Shown here piece after piece: positions 20,475 to 32,523 of a DNA stretch of 64,000 nt (position 1 is the first letter of the stretch; each line of letters opens with the position of its first letter). The DNA lies in assembly GCF_003369915.1 (NCBI RefSeq), contig NW_022881603.1, positions 28,083,522 to 28,147,521 on the forward strand, in the 5' to 3' direction. This stretch comes from Drosophila miranda. Lineage: Eukaryota; Arthropoda; Insecta; Diptera; Drosophilidae. The translations under genes and the position numbers were made by a program. Under the pieces are notes generated by a model that did not search any database, was not told the origin of the DNA, and was given only the letters and a program-made list of their open reading frames with translations.

Positions 20475-23400
20475 AGATGGCAAACGATTGCGTTCTGCAC
20501 TCTGTCATTGTTATTGTTTTAGCTGACAGAAAAGGAAGATGAGAAATACAACGATACACTGAAAACAATATTTTTAACATAACAGAATGATGCGAGAGGA
20601 TGAGAGGGCACATGAGAGGGTACACAAATAGTTCGTAATATATGGTAGATACATATGTATATTGGAAGATCGTTAGCATAGGAATGAACGGGCACGGGCA
20701 GGATCCGTTCCACTTTACATGGCCTGTTATCCAACATTGTAGCTAACATTCTCTTTGCAGCGATGTTTCAGCACTAAATGGTTTCCTGGGTGCACTCGTG
20801 CGATTCCATTAACAATGGGAATAGCAACAATACAAAACTATTTTTAAAGTTAAGCGCTGGCCACGATAAAGGCAGAAAATGGCAGCAAAAGGAATTGAAA
20901 GCATTTAGTTGTGACTTACTGCGGTACGGCGACGACGATGACCGAACGAAAGCCATAAAGGGGAATCCCCACAAAAGGCTGCTAGCCCCGTTGTTGCATT
21001 CTGGCTTATGTACGAGTGTGTCTGTATGTGTGTATGCCCGGAATATTTGAGGAAATTTAATACTTTTAGTGCACAAAGCAAAGCTGTTGGCATTGCCATT
21101 GCGATAAAGCTGAAAAGTAGCAGAGCACAATTACAAAGGTGATTGCAATTTCTCTCTTTCGAGTTTGGAGAAAAACGGAGAAGAGTTATCCCTGAGTGGG
21201 TGCAGCGAGGAAGAGGGAGAAAGAAAAGAATTTGTGTTAATGGATTTCCCTTTTTAAGAAATAAATTACTATCTCAGGTCTGCAAAGAAGCCAGTGGCTA
21301 GCAAGAGGAAGAACCACCGCAAACAGATTTCCATCCAGCTTGCAAGATTTGATGGGATTTTGATTCATTAGCAAAGGAGCAGACCACATAGTCGGAAAGG
21401 AATCGAAAGATCTGCTTATGCACATGCGTCTTCCACCATTACTTCGGTGGAAGTGGAACTCTACTATATTTCGGCAAGTGTTCGTAGTTGCCCAAAGTAA
21501 ACAGCAATTAAGCGAAACAAAAGCCCGACCGACAGCAAACAGTAATGAATACTCGTATATCAGGGGGAAAAACAGCAAATGCAAATTGTTAATTAAAGAA
21601 ATGGCATTGTTATGCGCCCAATGTGGCATGTTCCGGGCCAACACCTCAACAGCCCACAGTCCTCGGCTGTGCCCCACAATTACGTGCTGAAAAAACAAAA
21701 ATTTGGCAAAAACTAAGGGGCAAATGGACCTGCGACCCAGATGCAGCCCCACTGACATCCATTATGGCAGCCCCGCAGCAACTCAAATGGGGGACAGGGC
21801 TGGACAGGCACTCGCTGCTTCTTTTGTGAGAATTATGATTCTCTGGGCTGATGATGACAATTTTGGGAACTGCAACGAACGACTTTCCAATGGGTGCGAT
21901 TTATAATTTGATTAGCGCATCGCTGAATGCACACGAAAACGAGGGAGCGGCCCTCGTATAATGCCGTCGAATTGCGCTCAAAAGTCAGCCGAGTGCACTC
22001 AGCGCGGGATGGAGACGAGAGCGGAAATCGGCACAGAATCTGAATCGGGCACCATTCTCGTCCTTATCCCTCATCTACTTAGAGGCCCAATGCAAAATGG
22101 AGCGGGCCATCACACTCCGTTGGCTGACAATGACAAATGATGATGGAGCAGAGGACCAGAGGACATGCCTCGCTCTTTGGATAAAAAGTTCTCTCGCTTT
22201 TGGCTGTTGAGCAGCGAAAGACTGTGCACGGAGGTAAGCGACGGATAAGCTGCCCAAATGGTTAATCCCCTTAAGTCACTTACAAATCAGCAGGCATCTT
22301 TGTATTCCGGATTTTAGCTGGCACTGGAACACGTTTACTCAATATCGAATCGATGAAATACTGTTGTACCCTGTCAGACAATCTTCTCTAAGCCTTCTTG
22401 AAGGGTTTTTTTTCCAAGTCTGCCAATCAATAAACCACTATCCAACAAATGGTGTAGAGGACTGACACCGAACACTCTAGTGAAGGTCCATCAAATGAGC
22501 TACTTAAGAGGAACAGCCACAGGATGGGGATAAGTGAATAAGCAGGTAAGATATAAGTGAGTCCAGGCCATAGAGAAATGTTAATGAAGAATGAAACGAT
22601 ACTAATAAACATCTACCCAGAAGTTGGGCTACAGGAGCTAAAAGCCAGGCACAGCCTCAGTACCCGCTCTAGTAATCCCGAGAGTGGGGCGCACAAGGAG
22701 AAGATTGGAAAACGAAATCGTTGCTGGGCCACTTTTGGCCCCGGCTACACTGAGACACTATCAAAGTCATGTTCGATGGGGGGAACAGTCAGGTGTGTAA
22801 TTGCAATCCGAATTGGTCAAGTGTAACAATGTGAAGACGCCTCGCCTGGCCACACTCGGACTCGGAGGGGGGGTTGGGGCGGTGCCACACGCCAGTTACC
22901 GTCTCACACCTGCTGCCATCCGGGGGAATCAATTTGATCCTTGAACTTATGCAGCCAGCAAACTGAAACTTGGCATCGCAATGCCTTTGAGGGGGGCATT
23001 GCAGCCGTTTTGGGGAACAAAATCAGATTGCAAATTGCAACTGAAAATGTCACGTGCATCGACACATTTTTTGGAGGCAACTGTGTCTCCCTGTCTCCCT
23101 GTGTTCCTTTGTCCCTCTTCCAAAGCCGGGCCAGACCGAGCGGAGACCGAGCGGAGATGTCGTGACATTTGGTTTAGCACAACGCCTGTTTGGGCCCGAC
23201 ATGAAGAAAGGTTATTGCAATAGTCTCCGCCAAAGCAATCAATGGACGCCAGACATGAACTCCCGGGGTGCATGTGTTGGAGCGGATAGCACGGTAAGCA
23301 CGAATATCACGGAGGGGCAGGACGAACACACGGCACACACACACACACGGGCATGGACACCTGCTCTCTTTGCTGCTGCTGCTGCTGCTTCTGCTCTTGC

Positions 23401-24978
23401 TGTTGGTACACTCTTCGCACTGGGTGGCAGGCCCCATTCATTATGTTGACCACGCTGTCGCATTTTGCTACGTGACATTTTGCTAACTGCCCAGAAAATG
23501 GAGCGAATGCCGCTGCCGCACTTGGACCATTGTCATGGCATAGTCCACTCCAGCTGCGACTGCGGCTGCTCGTCAGGGACGGCAATGTCTCGATTACACA
23601 GCGGTCTGTCAATCCATCGTTCTCTATGGAAGTTGTTTGCAACAGCGATATATGATCTATTTTCTATAGGTTATTTCGATGTTTCTATAAGAGGGAGGTC
23701 CCTTCCTCCATCATCTAATGGGTGCAATGGGCTTGGACTTGACTCAGAATCGTCTGTCCTTTTGGGTAGGTAAGTGTTCTCGTTCCCCGGTGATGTGTGC
23801 TGCTGAAATTTATCCAATTTCATTGCCATTACAATATATAAAGTTATGGCAATGTCTCTCCAGAGAATGGCGAATCACAGGCGGAACAGTGCAGAATCCG
23901 AGCGAAGAAGTTGCTCGGGATTTGTATCGGAATTGCAGTGGAGTCCGTTTCAAATTGCAAGTAAATAAAGCGTCTGGCAGACAGCAGAAACACCTCCCAC
24001 GCCAGAGTTGAGTTATGGACGTGCTGGGAGCAGAACCCGAAGCGTACACAACACCCGGAACATACTGGAGGCGGGAAGGGATGGACCTTGGCAGAGGGAT
24101 CTCTGGCATGGCGATGCGAGGCGGGGCAAAGTAAATGTGCAAGCATTTATTTATGTGGCCTGCTGTGGTGCCCTTTAAAGCGCTGCAATTGCCCTGATTC
24201 GGGACAATAGTACAAGTCCCGTTGTACAGGACAACAGGAGGACATCCAGTACAAATGACACTGGTAGTTTGGATCCCCGCAAAGAGTTTGTTGTGAGACT
24301 TTCAGTTTGCTTTACAAATTCTAATTTCAAATTGTTCGGAAAACACACAGAATGGCACTTTATCCATCTGCTCTTGAAGTTGCAAAGAAATGTGTGGCAA
24401 ACACTTTGGGCATTGGAGAAAACTGGCTAAAAGCTCAATTTTATGGTAAACTTTCGGGTCAAGTGAACACCAAACAATGGACACGAAATGTATACTTAAT
24501 AAGTACTCCCTACCCCACCAATCTATAAATTTATCAATCGAATTGCTGTTGAATCAAGCCGAAACTTTATCCACCTGGTGGCTGGACCTGCAGGAGCCCG
24601 ACACACCCGAACACGCATTTCAATTTTAATGAGCACTCGACAGAGGGAGAGAGAGAGGTCCTGCTCCTTTTTGGCCTAACTTTAATTAACAACAAAAGTC
24701 ATGGTCCCTGCAAAACAGCACCAAAACGAGAGCTAAACCTGATGAAAAACCTTAATTTGTGGACAACGAGAGCGGAGCAACAAAAGAGATGACATAAAAA
24801 GACACATGAGACCAGAAGCGCATTTCGTATGGCAGTGGGCTTCCAAGGAGGGCACAAAAAGTCGCTACCATGTGGTTTCACTTCCATTTTTGGTCTTTTG
24901 GTCCTTTTCCCCATGCTGCATGCGCGTGCGTGTGTGTGTGTGTGTGTGGCACGTCCCTGGCCATCAACAAGGGGTTTT
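20475..24978. other. Non-coding duplicated host sequence in the left arm
   Basis: I see no gene. It includes a (CTG)n/(CA)n stretch at 23,331-23,408 and a (TG)n tract at about 24,930-24,948. It matches the right arm at high identity. At 22,202-22,205 (GGCT) the right arm has 719 extra bases. Confidence 0.6.
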
Positions 24979-26082
24979 TTATACCCGATACTCAAAATGA
25001 GTATTGGGGTATATTAGATTTGTGGTGAAAATGGATGTGTGTAACGTCCAGAAGGAATCGTTTCCGACCCCATGAAGTATATATATGCTTGATCAGCATC
25101 AATAGCCGAGTCGATTGAGCCCTGTCTGTCTGTCCGTCTGTCCGTCCGTCTGTCCGTCCCCTTCAGTGCCTAGTGCTCAAAGACTATCAGAGCTAGAGCA
25201 ACGATGTTTTGGATCCAGACTTCTGTGATATGTCACTGCTACAAAAATATTTCAAAACTTCGCCCCGCCCACTTCCGCCCCCACAAAGGACGAAAATCTG
25301 TGGCATCCACAATTTTAAAGATATGAGAAAACCAAAAACGTAGAGTTGTAGAGAATGACCATATCTTTAAGACTGCGGAATCTGAATTGGATCGTATTAT
25401 TATTATAGCCAGCATCAAGAAAACAATTTCATTTTTTCTCGCCCTGTCTCTCTCTAACACACACGTAGCATAGGCGGCTTTGCTTAGAGTAAGACATTAG
25501 CGCCTAGATCTCAGAGACTACAAAAGCTAGAGCAACCAAATTTGGTATCCACACTCCTAATATATCGGACCGAGACGAGTTTGTTTCAAAATTTCGCCAC
25601 ACCCCCTTCCGCCCCCGCAAAGGACGAAAATCTGGGGATATTCAAAAATCTCAGAGACTATTAAGGCTAGAGTAACCAAATTTGGTATCCGCACTCCTGT
25701 TAGATCTTACTATAAAAAGTGTATCTCAAAATTTCGCCCCACCCCCTTCCGCCCACACAAAGGACGGAAATCTGTTGCATCCACAATATTGCACATTCGA
25801 GAAAACTAAAAACGCAGAATCATAGATAATGACCATATCTATCAGATTGCTGAATCTGGATCAGATCAGATCATTTTTATAGCCAATAGGAACAAATCAA
25901 TTTGCAGTGGCTACGCAGCGCCCGACGTCAAGCTCACACTGATTTTCTGTCTCTCTCGCACGCACTCTTTGTCGTGTCGTTTAATATTAGCGGCGTCTGC
26001 CGGAGGAGAGCCATACTGACTTAGTATCGGGTATAACCGTAGAGTTGCGGTGTCCGCAGCAACTCACAACGTTCCCACTCGT
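24979..26082 (-). mobile_element. DINE-1-like element, unit 3 (inverted)
   Basis: Complete unit in reverse orientation, starting with TTATACCCGATACTC and ending with the 5' hairpin. It was present before the inverted duplication, since its partner lies at the same junction at 56,960. Confidence 0.75.
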
Positions 26083-26093
26083 TTTCGTTATAA

Positions 26094-26883
26094 TTATACC
26101 CGATACTCAAAATGAGTATTGGGGTATATTAGATTTGTGGTAAAATTGGATGTGTGTAACGTCCAGAAGGAATCGTTTCCGACCCCATAAAGTATATATA
26201 TTCTTGATCAGCATCAATAGCCGAGTCGATTGAGCCCTGTCTGTCTGTCCGTCTGTCCGTCCGTCCGTCCGTCCGTCCGTCCGTCCGTCCGTCTGTCCGT
26301 CCCCTTCAGCGCCTAGTGCTCAAAGACTATAAGAGCTAGAGCAACGATGTTTTGGATCCAGACTTCTGTGATATGTCAGTCCTACAAAAATATTTCAAAA
26401 CTTCGCCCCGCCCACTTCCGCCCCCACAATGGACGAAAATCTGTGGCATCCACAATTTTAAAGATATGAGAAAACCAAAAACGTAGAATTGTAGAGAATG
26501 ACCATATCTTTAAGACTGCCGAATCTGAGTTGGATCGTATTATTATTATAGCCAGCATCAAGAAAACAATTTCATTTTTTCTCGCCCTGTCTCTCTCTAA
26601 CACACACGTAGCATAGCCGGCTTTGCTTAGAGTAAAACATTAGCGCCAAGATCTCAGAGACTACAAAAGCTAGAGCAACCAAATTTGGTATCCACACTCC
26701 TAATATATCGGACCGAGACGAGTTTGTTTCAAAATTTCGCCAAACCCCCTTCCGCCCCCGCAAAGGACGAAAATCTGGGGATATTCAAAAATCTCAGAGA
26801 CTATTAAGGCTAGAGTAACCAAATTTGGTATTCGCACTCCTGTTAGATCTTACTATAAAAAGTGTATCTGAAAATTTCGCCCC
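26094..26883 (-). mobile_element. DINE-1-like element, unit 4 (inverted, 5' part missing)
   Basis: Begins with the 3' hairpin and a GGAC tract of about 60 bp (26,240-26,301) and breaks off after TTCGCCCC, where another fragment starts. Confidence 0.7.
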
Positions 26884-27390
26884 AATAAGAGCTAGAGCAA
26901 CGATGTTTTGGATCCAGACTTCTGTGATATGTCACTGCTACAAGAATATTTCAAAACTTTGCCCCGCCCACTTCCGCCCCCACAAAGGGCGAAAATCTGT
27001 GGCATTCTCAAATTCAAAGATACGAGAAAACTGAAAGCGCAGAATCATAGAGGATGACTATATCTTCTAGAGTGCAAAATCTGAACCAGATCGTATAATG
27101 ATTATAGCCAGAATCAAGAAAACAATTTCATTCTTTCTCGCTCTGGCTCTCTCTAACACACAGGTTTCATGGTCGGTTTTTCCAATTGCAAAATATGAGT
27201 TCAAGGATCTCAGAACCCATAAGAGCTAGAGCAACCAAATTTGGTATCCACACTCCTGTGATATCGGACCTTGACCGTTTTATGTCAAAATTTCGCCACA
27301 CTCCTTTCCGCCCCCGCAAAGGACGAAAATCTGGGGCATCCACAAATCTCAGAGACTATTAACGCTAGAGTAACCAAATTTGGTATCCGC
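26884..27390 (-). mobile_element. DINE-1-like fragment (inverted)
   Basis: Internal part of a unit, with neither end. It stops at the GGAC tract at 27,391, beyond which the same kind of element continues in the opposite orientation. Confidence 0.65.
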
Positions 27391-27609
27391 ACGGACGGAC
27401 GGACGGACGGACGGACGGACGGACGGACGGACGGACGGACGGACGGACAGACGGACAGACAGACAGGGCTCAATCGACTCGGCTATTGATGCTGATCAAG
27501 AATATATATACTTTATGGGGTCGGAAACGATTCCTTCTGGACGTTACACACATCCACTTTTACCACAAATCTAATATACCCCAATACTCATTTTGAGTAT
27601 CGGGTATAA
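27391..27609 (+). mobile_element. DINE-1-like 3' fragment
   Basis: GGAC tract (about 27,391-27,457) followed by the conserved 3' block and hairpin. It forms a head-to-head joint with the inverted fragment to its left. Confidence 0.65.
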
Positions 27610-28095
27610 TAACGAAAACGAGGGGGAACGTTGTGAGTTGCTGCGGACACCGCAACTCTACGGTTATACCCAAAACTAAGTCAGTATGGCTCTCCTCCGG
27701 CAGACGCCGCTAATATTAAACGACACGACAAAGAGTGCGTGCGAGAGAGACAGAAAATCAGTCTGAGCGTGACGTCGGGCGCTGCGTAGCCACTGCAAAT
27801 TGATTTGTTCCTATTGGCTATAAAAATGATCTGATCTGATCGAGATTCAGCAATCTGATAGATATGGTCATTATCTATGATTCTGCGTTTTTAGTTTTCT
27901 CGAATGTGCAATATTGTGGATGCAACAGATTTTCGTCCTTTGTGTGGGCGGAAGGGGGTGGGGCGAAATTTTGAGATACACGCTCAAATAAAAATGATCT
28001 GATCTGATCCAGATTCAGCAATCTGATAGATATGGTCATTATCTATGATTCTGCGTTTTTAGTTTTCTCGAATGTGCAATATTGTGGATGCAACA

Positions 28096-28205
28096 TGTAG
28101 TGTATTGACACTCAGACTTAAGCACGCGGTGTCTTCAAGATTCTCTTTTATTCTATCTCCCTTGGATGGTGTGACCGTATATAGATATTAATATAATACC
28201 TAACA
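28096..28205 (-). repeat. 3' LTR of the retrotransposon
   Basis: 110 bp, TG...CA ends. Differs from the other LTR by one base near 28,132. Confidence 0.92.
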
Positions 28206-28217
28206 CGCCTCTCCTTA
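28206..28217 (-). other. Polypurine tract
   Basis: Minus strand reads AAGGAGAGGCG just before the 3' LTR, in the expected place for second-strand priming. Confidence 0.6.
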
Positions 28218-28411
28218 GATGTTTAATATACATGTCATTTACAAATCTATTTTCTTATAACAATTTGATTTGTGTACTTAATCTAATTAGCGTATATAAA
28301 ATTTATGTGATTTCGTATTTTTCTTTCTTCTTAATCTGTTTAGTATTTGTTTCAGTGTTTAATTTGTACATAATTTGATTTCATAATTCCTTTCTTTATA
28401 TTATTTTATTG

Positions 28412-31225
28412 TTAAATACGCTTTACTACCTTCCCTGCCTCACGAGGACACAACTCACTCCTGGTGGGTGTTGGTTGAGAAACTATTTGTTCATTGTTGG
28501 TTTTGGAATTGTCATCTACTGAACAATTGCTTTCGACATCAGGTGTTTTCGCATTATGCGATGTATGATTGTTAGTGCTTTGGTTTCTAATTTGATCCAG
28601 GTGACGTTTTATTTCTCTGTTATTGTTCGCCAAAATACAACAATACGAACGCGGGCCCAGTTGTTGTTTTACAGTTGCCTGAGTCCAGCTTGCTTTGTTA
28701 GGATTTTTGTAGTCCCTAACCATAACTTTTTGACCCTTTAAAAATTCTGTGCTTCGTCTACCTTTGTGATTTACAACACACTCAGTCTGTTTTTTATTTA
28801 TTATGCTTTCGACCGTAGGTGGTTTTAACAACGAAAATCTTGTTTTTAGTGTACGACCAAAAAATAATTTAGCAGGAGATTCGCCCGTAGTACAATGAAT
28901 CGTATTTCGGTAATCGATCAAAAATCTATTTAAAATTGTATTAAAATCTTGTCTTTCATTAGCCTTTATGTTTGCATATAGTGATTTCTTAACAGTCTTT
29001 ACAAAATTTTCTGCTTGACCATTAGTCGCTGGATGTCCTGGAGCAGTAAAAATGTGATTAACACCATTGTTTTTCATAAACGTTTTAAAATCATCAGAAG
29101 TAAACTGTCGTCCATTGTCACTAACTAACACGTCTGGTAAACCATATCGACAAAATACTTCTCTAAGCTTGTTGATAGTAAACAATGAAGTTATTTCCTT
29201 CGTTTTGAATACTTCTGCCCATTTTGTATAAGAATCTATAATAACCAATAAATGAAAACCTCTAATTGGTCCTGCAAAGTCTATGTGTACTCGACTCCAA
29301 GCCTTTCCTGTGGATTTCCACGGTATTAACAGACTCTTTTCTGGACTTGATTGTAGTTCCTGACAAGGAATACAATCTCGAATTAATTTCTCAATTTCAG
29401 AATCCATGCAAGGCCACCACACATAAGAACGTGCTAACATTTTGGTTTTTACTATTCCCAAATGCGATGCATGAAATTCTGCTAAAATAGCTTGTCTCAG
29501 TTTGGTTGGAATTACTGCTCTGTGTCCCCATAAGATACAATCATATTCCACTGAAAGTTCATTTGTTTTAGAGATGTAGGCAGAAAACTCGCTGCCTTTT
29601 AATCTTGTCTTCGAACCAGTGTTAATTGCCTCACAAACTTTTGATAATATTGGGTCACGTCGTGTTTCACGAGCTATTTCTTTGAAGCTAATTTTGAACA
29701 CCTTTTCGGACTGTATAAAATGTATGTAATTATAGTCTTCGTTTGGTACAGCCGTTTCCCATTGAGGCATTCTTGAGAGTCCATCTGCTATATTTAAGGT
29801 CCCCTTTATGTGTTCAACTGTATATTGAAAACCTGACAAAGTCAGTGCCCATCTTTGCATTCGTGCAGAGGCCATCAATGGAAGTCCTTTCAGGTCTCCA
29901 AATATGCTTAGTAATGGTTTGTGATCTGTTCGAAGGATGAACTTGTTTCCTAAAAGATACTGTCTTAATTTACTCACACAGAACACTATAGCCAGGGCCT
30001 CTTTCTCGATTGTACTGTAATTATGCTCGCTTTTGGATAATGCTCTTGATACAAATGCTATTGGTTTGATATCTTCATTGCATTTATGTGATAAAACACC
30101 TGAAACTGCATGACTGCTAGCATCAGTCGTTAATACTAACGGTTGATCTGGGTTGTAGTGAACTAAAACTTGTTCAGAAGTTACTTCTTTCTTTACCTCT
30201 TCATATGCACTCTGACATTCGCGTGTCCAATTAAATTTTGTATTTTTCTTTAATAATGTATATAAAGGACTCATTATCTGAGCGAAATTATTGATAAACT
30301 TTGAATAATAATTTACCATGCCTATGAAAGCTCTAAGCTGTGATACGTTTTCCGGAGCCGGTGCAAACAATACACTCGCAACTCTATCATTGTTTTTGCT
30401 CAGTCCTATCCTGTCAATTGAAAATCCTAGGTAACAAATTTTGGATTTAAAGAACTCACATTTCTTGTCATTTAATTTAAGTCCAACTGATTTCAGTTTT
30501 CTAAGTACAGCTTTTAGGTTTGAAATATGTTCTTGAAGATCTCGTCCTGTAACTGTTATGTCATCTTGATAAACCACAACTCCTCGCATACCCTGAAACA
30601 ACCCTTCCATTGTTTTTTGAAAAATAGCTGCTGCAGTTTTTATACCAAATGGTAAGCGTTTAACTTTCAATAGTCCAATATGTGTGCTCCAAGTACACAA
30701 ATTTTGAGATTGCTCATCTAAATTTAGCTGATTGTAAGCATTTGACAGGTCAAGTTTTGAATACAGTGTACCCCCTTCAAGCGCTGCAAAAATGTCGTCT
30801 ATTCGAGGTAGTGGATACTTTACGTCGACTAAAGACCGGTTTAATGTAACCTTATAGTCACCACAAATTCGTATGTCACCGTTTGGTTTTAAAATCGGTA
30901 CCAAAGGTGTTGCCCATTCAGAACTAACAACTTGCTCTAAAATTCCATCATCTATGAATTTTCGTAACTGCACTTCAATCTTTTCTTTCCATGCTAATGG
31001 TACTGACCTAGGCTTGAAAAATATTGGTTTTGCATCTTCTTTTAATAGTAACGATATCGTATTCGTAGTATATGAACCTAAACGAGGCTCAAAAACTTCA
31101 GCAAACTCCGATTTAATCTGTTCTGTAATTACAGAATTTGGTTCATTTACGTACACATTGTTCACCTGCATTAACTCAAAATTAAAAGCTCTCAAAAATG
31201 TTCTACCTAGCAAAGGTGGACTCAC
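28412..31225 (-). CDS. pol: Retrotransposon pol: protease end, reverse transcriptase, RNase H, integrase
   Basis: 937 codons from a GTG; the frame opens slightly upstream at a TAA inside a run of eight A's, so it must be expressed as an extension of gag. It begins with the last part of the aspartic protease (LLGRTFL). Reverse transcriptase has YQDD at residues 219-222, the form of the catalytic motif common in one branch of Ty3/gypsy elements. RNase H (TTDASSHAVSGVL, about 350-475) follows. The integrase has an HHCC zinc site (HASH...CIPC) and a D, D-35-E triad (HIDFAGP, VSDNGRQF, NGQAENF). No stop or internal break is seen in this frame. Its role is copying element RNA to DNA and inserting it. 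Confidence 0.9.
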   Translation of the reverse strand: MSPPLLGRTFLRAFNFELMQVNNVYVNEPNSVITEQIKSEFAEVFEPRLGSYTTNTISLLLKEDAKPIFFKPRSVPLAWKEKIEVQLRKFIDDGILEQVVSSEWATPLVPILKPNGDIRICGDYKVTLNRSLVDVKYPLPRIDDIFAALEGGTLYSKLDLSNAYNQLNLDEQSQNLCTWSTHIGLLKVKRLPFGIKTAAAIFQKTMEGLFQGMRGVVVYQDDITVTGRDLQEHISNLKAVLRKLKSVGLKLNDKKCEFFKSKICYLGFSIDRIGLSKNNDRVASVLFAPAPENVSQLRAFIGMVNYYSKFINNFAQIMSPLYTLLKKNTKFNWTRECQSAYEEVKKEVTSEQVLVHYNPDQPLVLTTDASSHAVSGVLSHKCNEDIKPIAFVSRALSKSEHNYSTIEKEALAIVFCVSKLRQYLLGNKFILRTDHKPLLSIFGDLKGLPLMASARMQRWALTLSGFQYTVEHIKGTLNIADGLSRMPQWETAVPNEDYNYIHFIQSEKVFKISFKEIARETRRDPILSKVCEAINTGSKTRLKGSEFSAYISKTNELSVEYDCILWGHRAVIPTKLRQAILAEFHASHLGIVKTKMLARSYVWWPCMDSEIEKLIRDCIPCQELQSSPEKSLLIPWKSTGKAWSRVHIDFAGPIRGFHLLVIIDSYTKWAEVFKTKEITSLFTINKLREVFCRYGLPDVLVSDNGRQFTSDDFKTFMKNNGVNHIFTAPGHPATNGQAENFVKTVKKSLYANIKANERQDFNTILNRFLIDYRNTIHCTTGESPAKLFFGRTLKTRFSLLKPPTVESIINKKQTECVVNHKGRRSTEFLKGQKVMVRDYKNPNKASWTQATVKQQLGPRSYCCILANNNREIKRHLDQIRNQSTNNHTSHNAKTPDVESNCSVDDNSKTNNEQIVSQPTPTRSELCPREAGKVVKRI

Positions 31226-32456
31226 TGCATTGGTTACAACAACAACAATTTGTTTTTTTTAGACCTCGATATTCGATCGTTGCATCGTACTCACCAATAA
31301 CTTTGATTGAATCTCCATTGTAATCTACATATGGAACTAGACATTTTCTAAGTGGTCTGCTGGTATTTAAGCTTTCGTAAAATGTTTTTGGAACCAATGT
31401 GCACGGTGCACCAGTGTCGCAAGCAATTTTCGTTATGTTTCCATCAATTTTTACAGGTAAATAATATACTCCATTAGTTGAGGTTGTATCAACGCTATAG
31501 ATAGAAAAGTTATAATTATCATTATCAAAATTATTATCAGAATAGGTGTCATGTTTTGTTTGAGATACATAATTTACGGATTTTTTTGATTTATTTTTAC
31601 AAATGCTCGCCAAGTGACCTATTTTTCCACAGCTGTGACATTTGCATGCCTTATACTTGCAATTGTTTGAGTTATGATTTCGCCAGCCACAGTGTGTGCA
31701 TGGCTGCTGCTTCTTTTCTCTGCCAGCGTCGCAGTCGTTTTCGCCGTCGCCGTCACCGTCGCTTCTGCCGCCTCTGTAACTCACGTTTCGGTTGCCCTTG
31801 AAATGACTTCTGCCGTTGCTCTTTGCTTGATCTCTGTTCTCGCCTCTTTGCCTCTGCCATTGACTAGTCCCGTTCTTTTGATGCATGTAGTTGACGTTGT
31901 GTTCTGTCTTCCTTGTGCTGATCTTCGTCTCCATGATCATCGCCTTCTTGAGTGCATCTGCCAGAGTTAGATTTTCGTCTTCTTCACATATTCTTTCATA
32001 TATAGGGTTGGGAAGGCTCATCACAAATTGGTTTAATACAAACGCTTCCAGATTTGAGCCAAATTTGCATTCCAATGCCAATTGTTTAACTCGAGCATAC
32101 CACTCCGCTACAGTCTCATCTTCACTTTTTGTGGACATGTGAAATTTTTTTCTTTCTCTGAATATGAGTGTAGGAGGTGTGTAGTGTGTTTTTAAAATTT
32201 CACATAATTCTTTGTATGATTTTGATACGGGTGATACCGGATTGCACAAACTATGTAGTACAGTGTAAGCCGCTGTACCGATCGACTTCAACAAAACTGC
32301 CTTTTTTGTGTTTTCCTCTTTCACATTCAATTCGCACAAATGTATGTCGAATTTTTCCTTCCAAATGCAGAACGTTTCTTGGTGTGGCGAAAACTCAGCA
32401 ATTGTTGCCATTTGATAGAATGTTGGTGCTTCATTTTTCGTCATGTTGCTATTCAT
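31203..32456 (-). CDS. gag: Retrotransposon gag with CCHC zinc knuckles and protease start
   Basis: 417 codons from an ATG 67 bases after the 5' LTR. The N-terminal two-thirds is a capsid-like region. Two CCHC knuckles (CTHCGWRNHNSNNC and CHSCGKIGHLASIC) follow, about residues 237-278, for RNA binding. Then comes the active-site motif of an aspartic protease, DTGAPCTLV. The frame ends at 31,203, after crossing a run of eight A's (31,253-31,260), beyond which protease coding continues in the pol frame. Confidence 0.88.
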   Translation of the reverse strand: MNSNMTKNEAPTFYQMATIAEFSPHQETFCIWKEKFDIHLCELNVKEENTKKAVLLKSIGTAAYTVLHSLCNPVSPVSKSYKELCEILKTHYTPPTLIFRERKKFHMSTKSEDETVAEWYARVKQLALECKFGSNLEAFVLNQFVMSLPNPIYERICEEDENLTLADALKKAMIMETKISTRKTEHNVNYMHQKNGTSQWQRQRGENRDQAKSNGRSHFKGNRNVSYRGGRSDGDGDGENDCDAGREKKQQPCTHCGWRNHNSNNCKYKACKCHSCGKIGHLASICKNKSKKSVNYVSQTKHDTYSDNNFDNDNYNFSIYSVDTTSTNGVYYLPVKIDGNITKIACDTGAPCTLVPKTFYESLNTSRPLRKCLVPYVDYNGDSIKVIGEYDATIEYRGLKKTNCCCCNQCSESTFAR

Positions 32457-32504
32457 ATATTATATGCACTTTTAACATGTGTATGTATATTAATACGTTT
32501 TATT

Positions 32505-32523
32505 TTATGCTCGTCGCCAATTA
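32505..32523 (-). other. Primer-binding site (candidate)
   Basis: Three bases inside the 5' LTR the minus strand reads TGGCGACGAGC. The first seven bases fit the 3' end of tRNAs used by other fly gypsy-type elements; the rest does not clearly match one tRNA. Confidence 0.4.

Larger units (their letters stand above)
19598..25160 (-). repeat. Left arm of a large inverted duplication
   Basis: Reverse complement of about 56,811-63,286. The outer end (19,598) falls inside the hAT element; the inner end runs into DINE unit 3, which shares rare variants with the unit on the other side (CATGAAGTATATATATGC and TGCCTAGTG). Compared with the right arm it lacks 719 bp (59,702-60,420) and the solo LTR at 62,787. 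It carries a longer CA repeat near 23,331. The arm is otherwise non-coding: long frames on either strand show no protein features. Confidence 0.9.

Noticed and set aside
20778-21758. Frames of 90-173 codons repeated through the arms and the chimeric units (also 43,335, 52,841, 61,492, 60,864)
   Set aside because: They recur only because the DNA is duplicated; overlapping frames on both strands, no domains, no splice or start context.
25239-25460. Recurring 60-116 codon frames inside DINE units
   Set aside because: Non-autonomous Helitron-like elements have no genes; the frames shift among copies.
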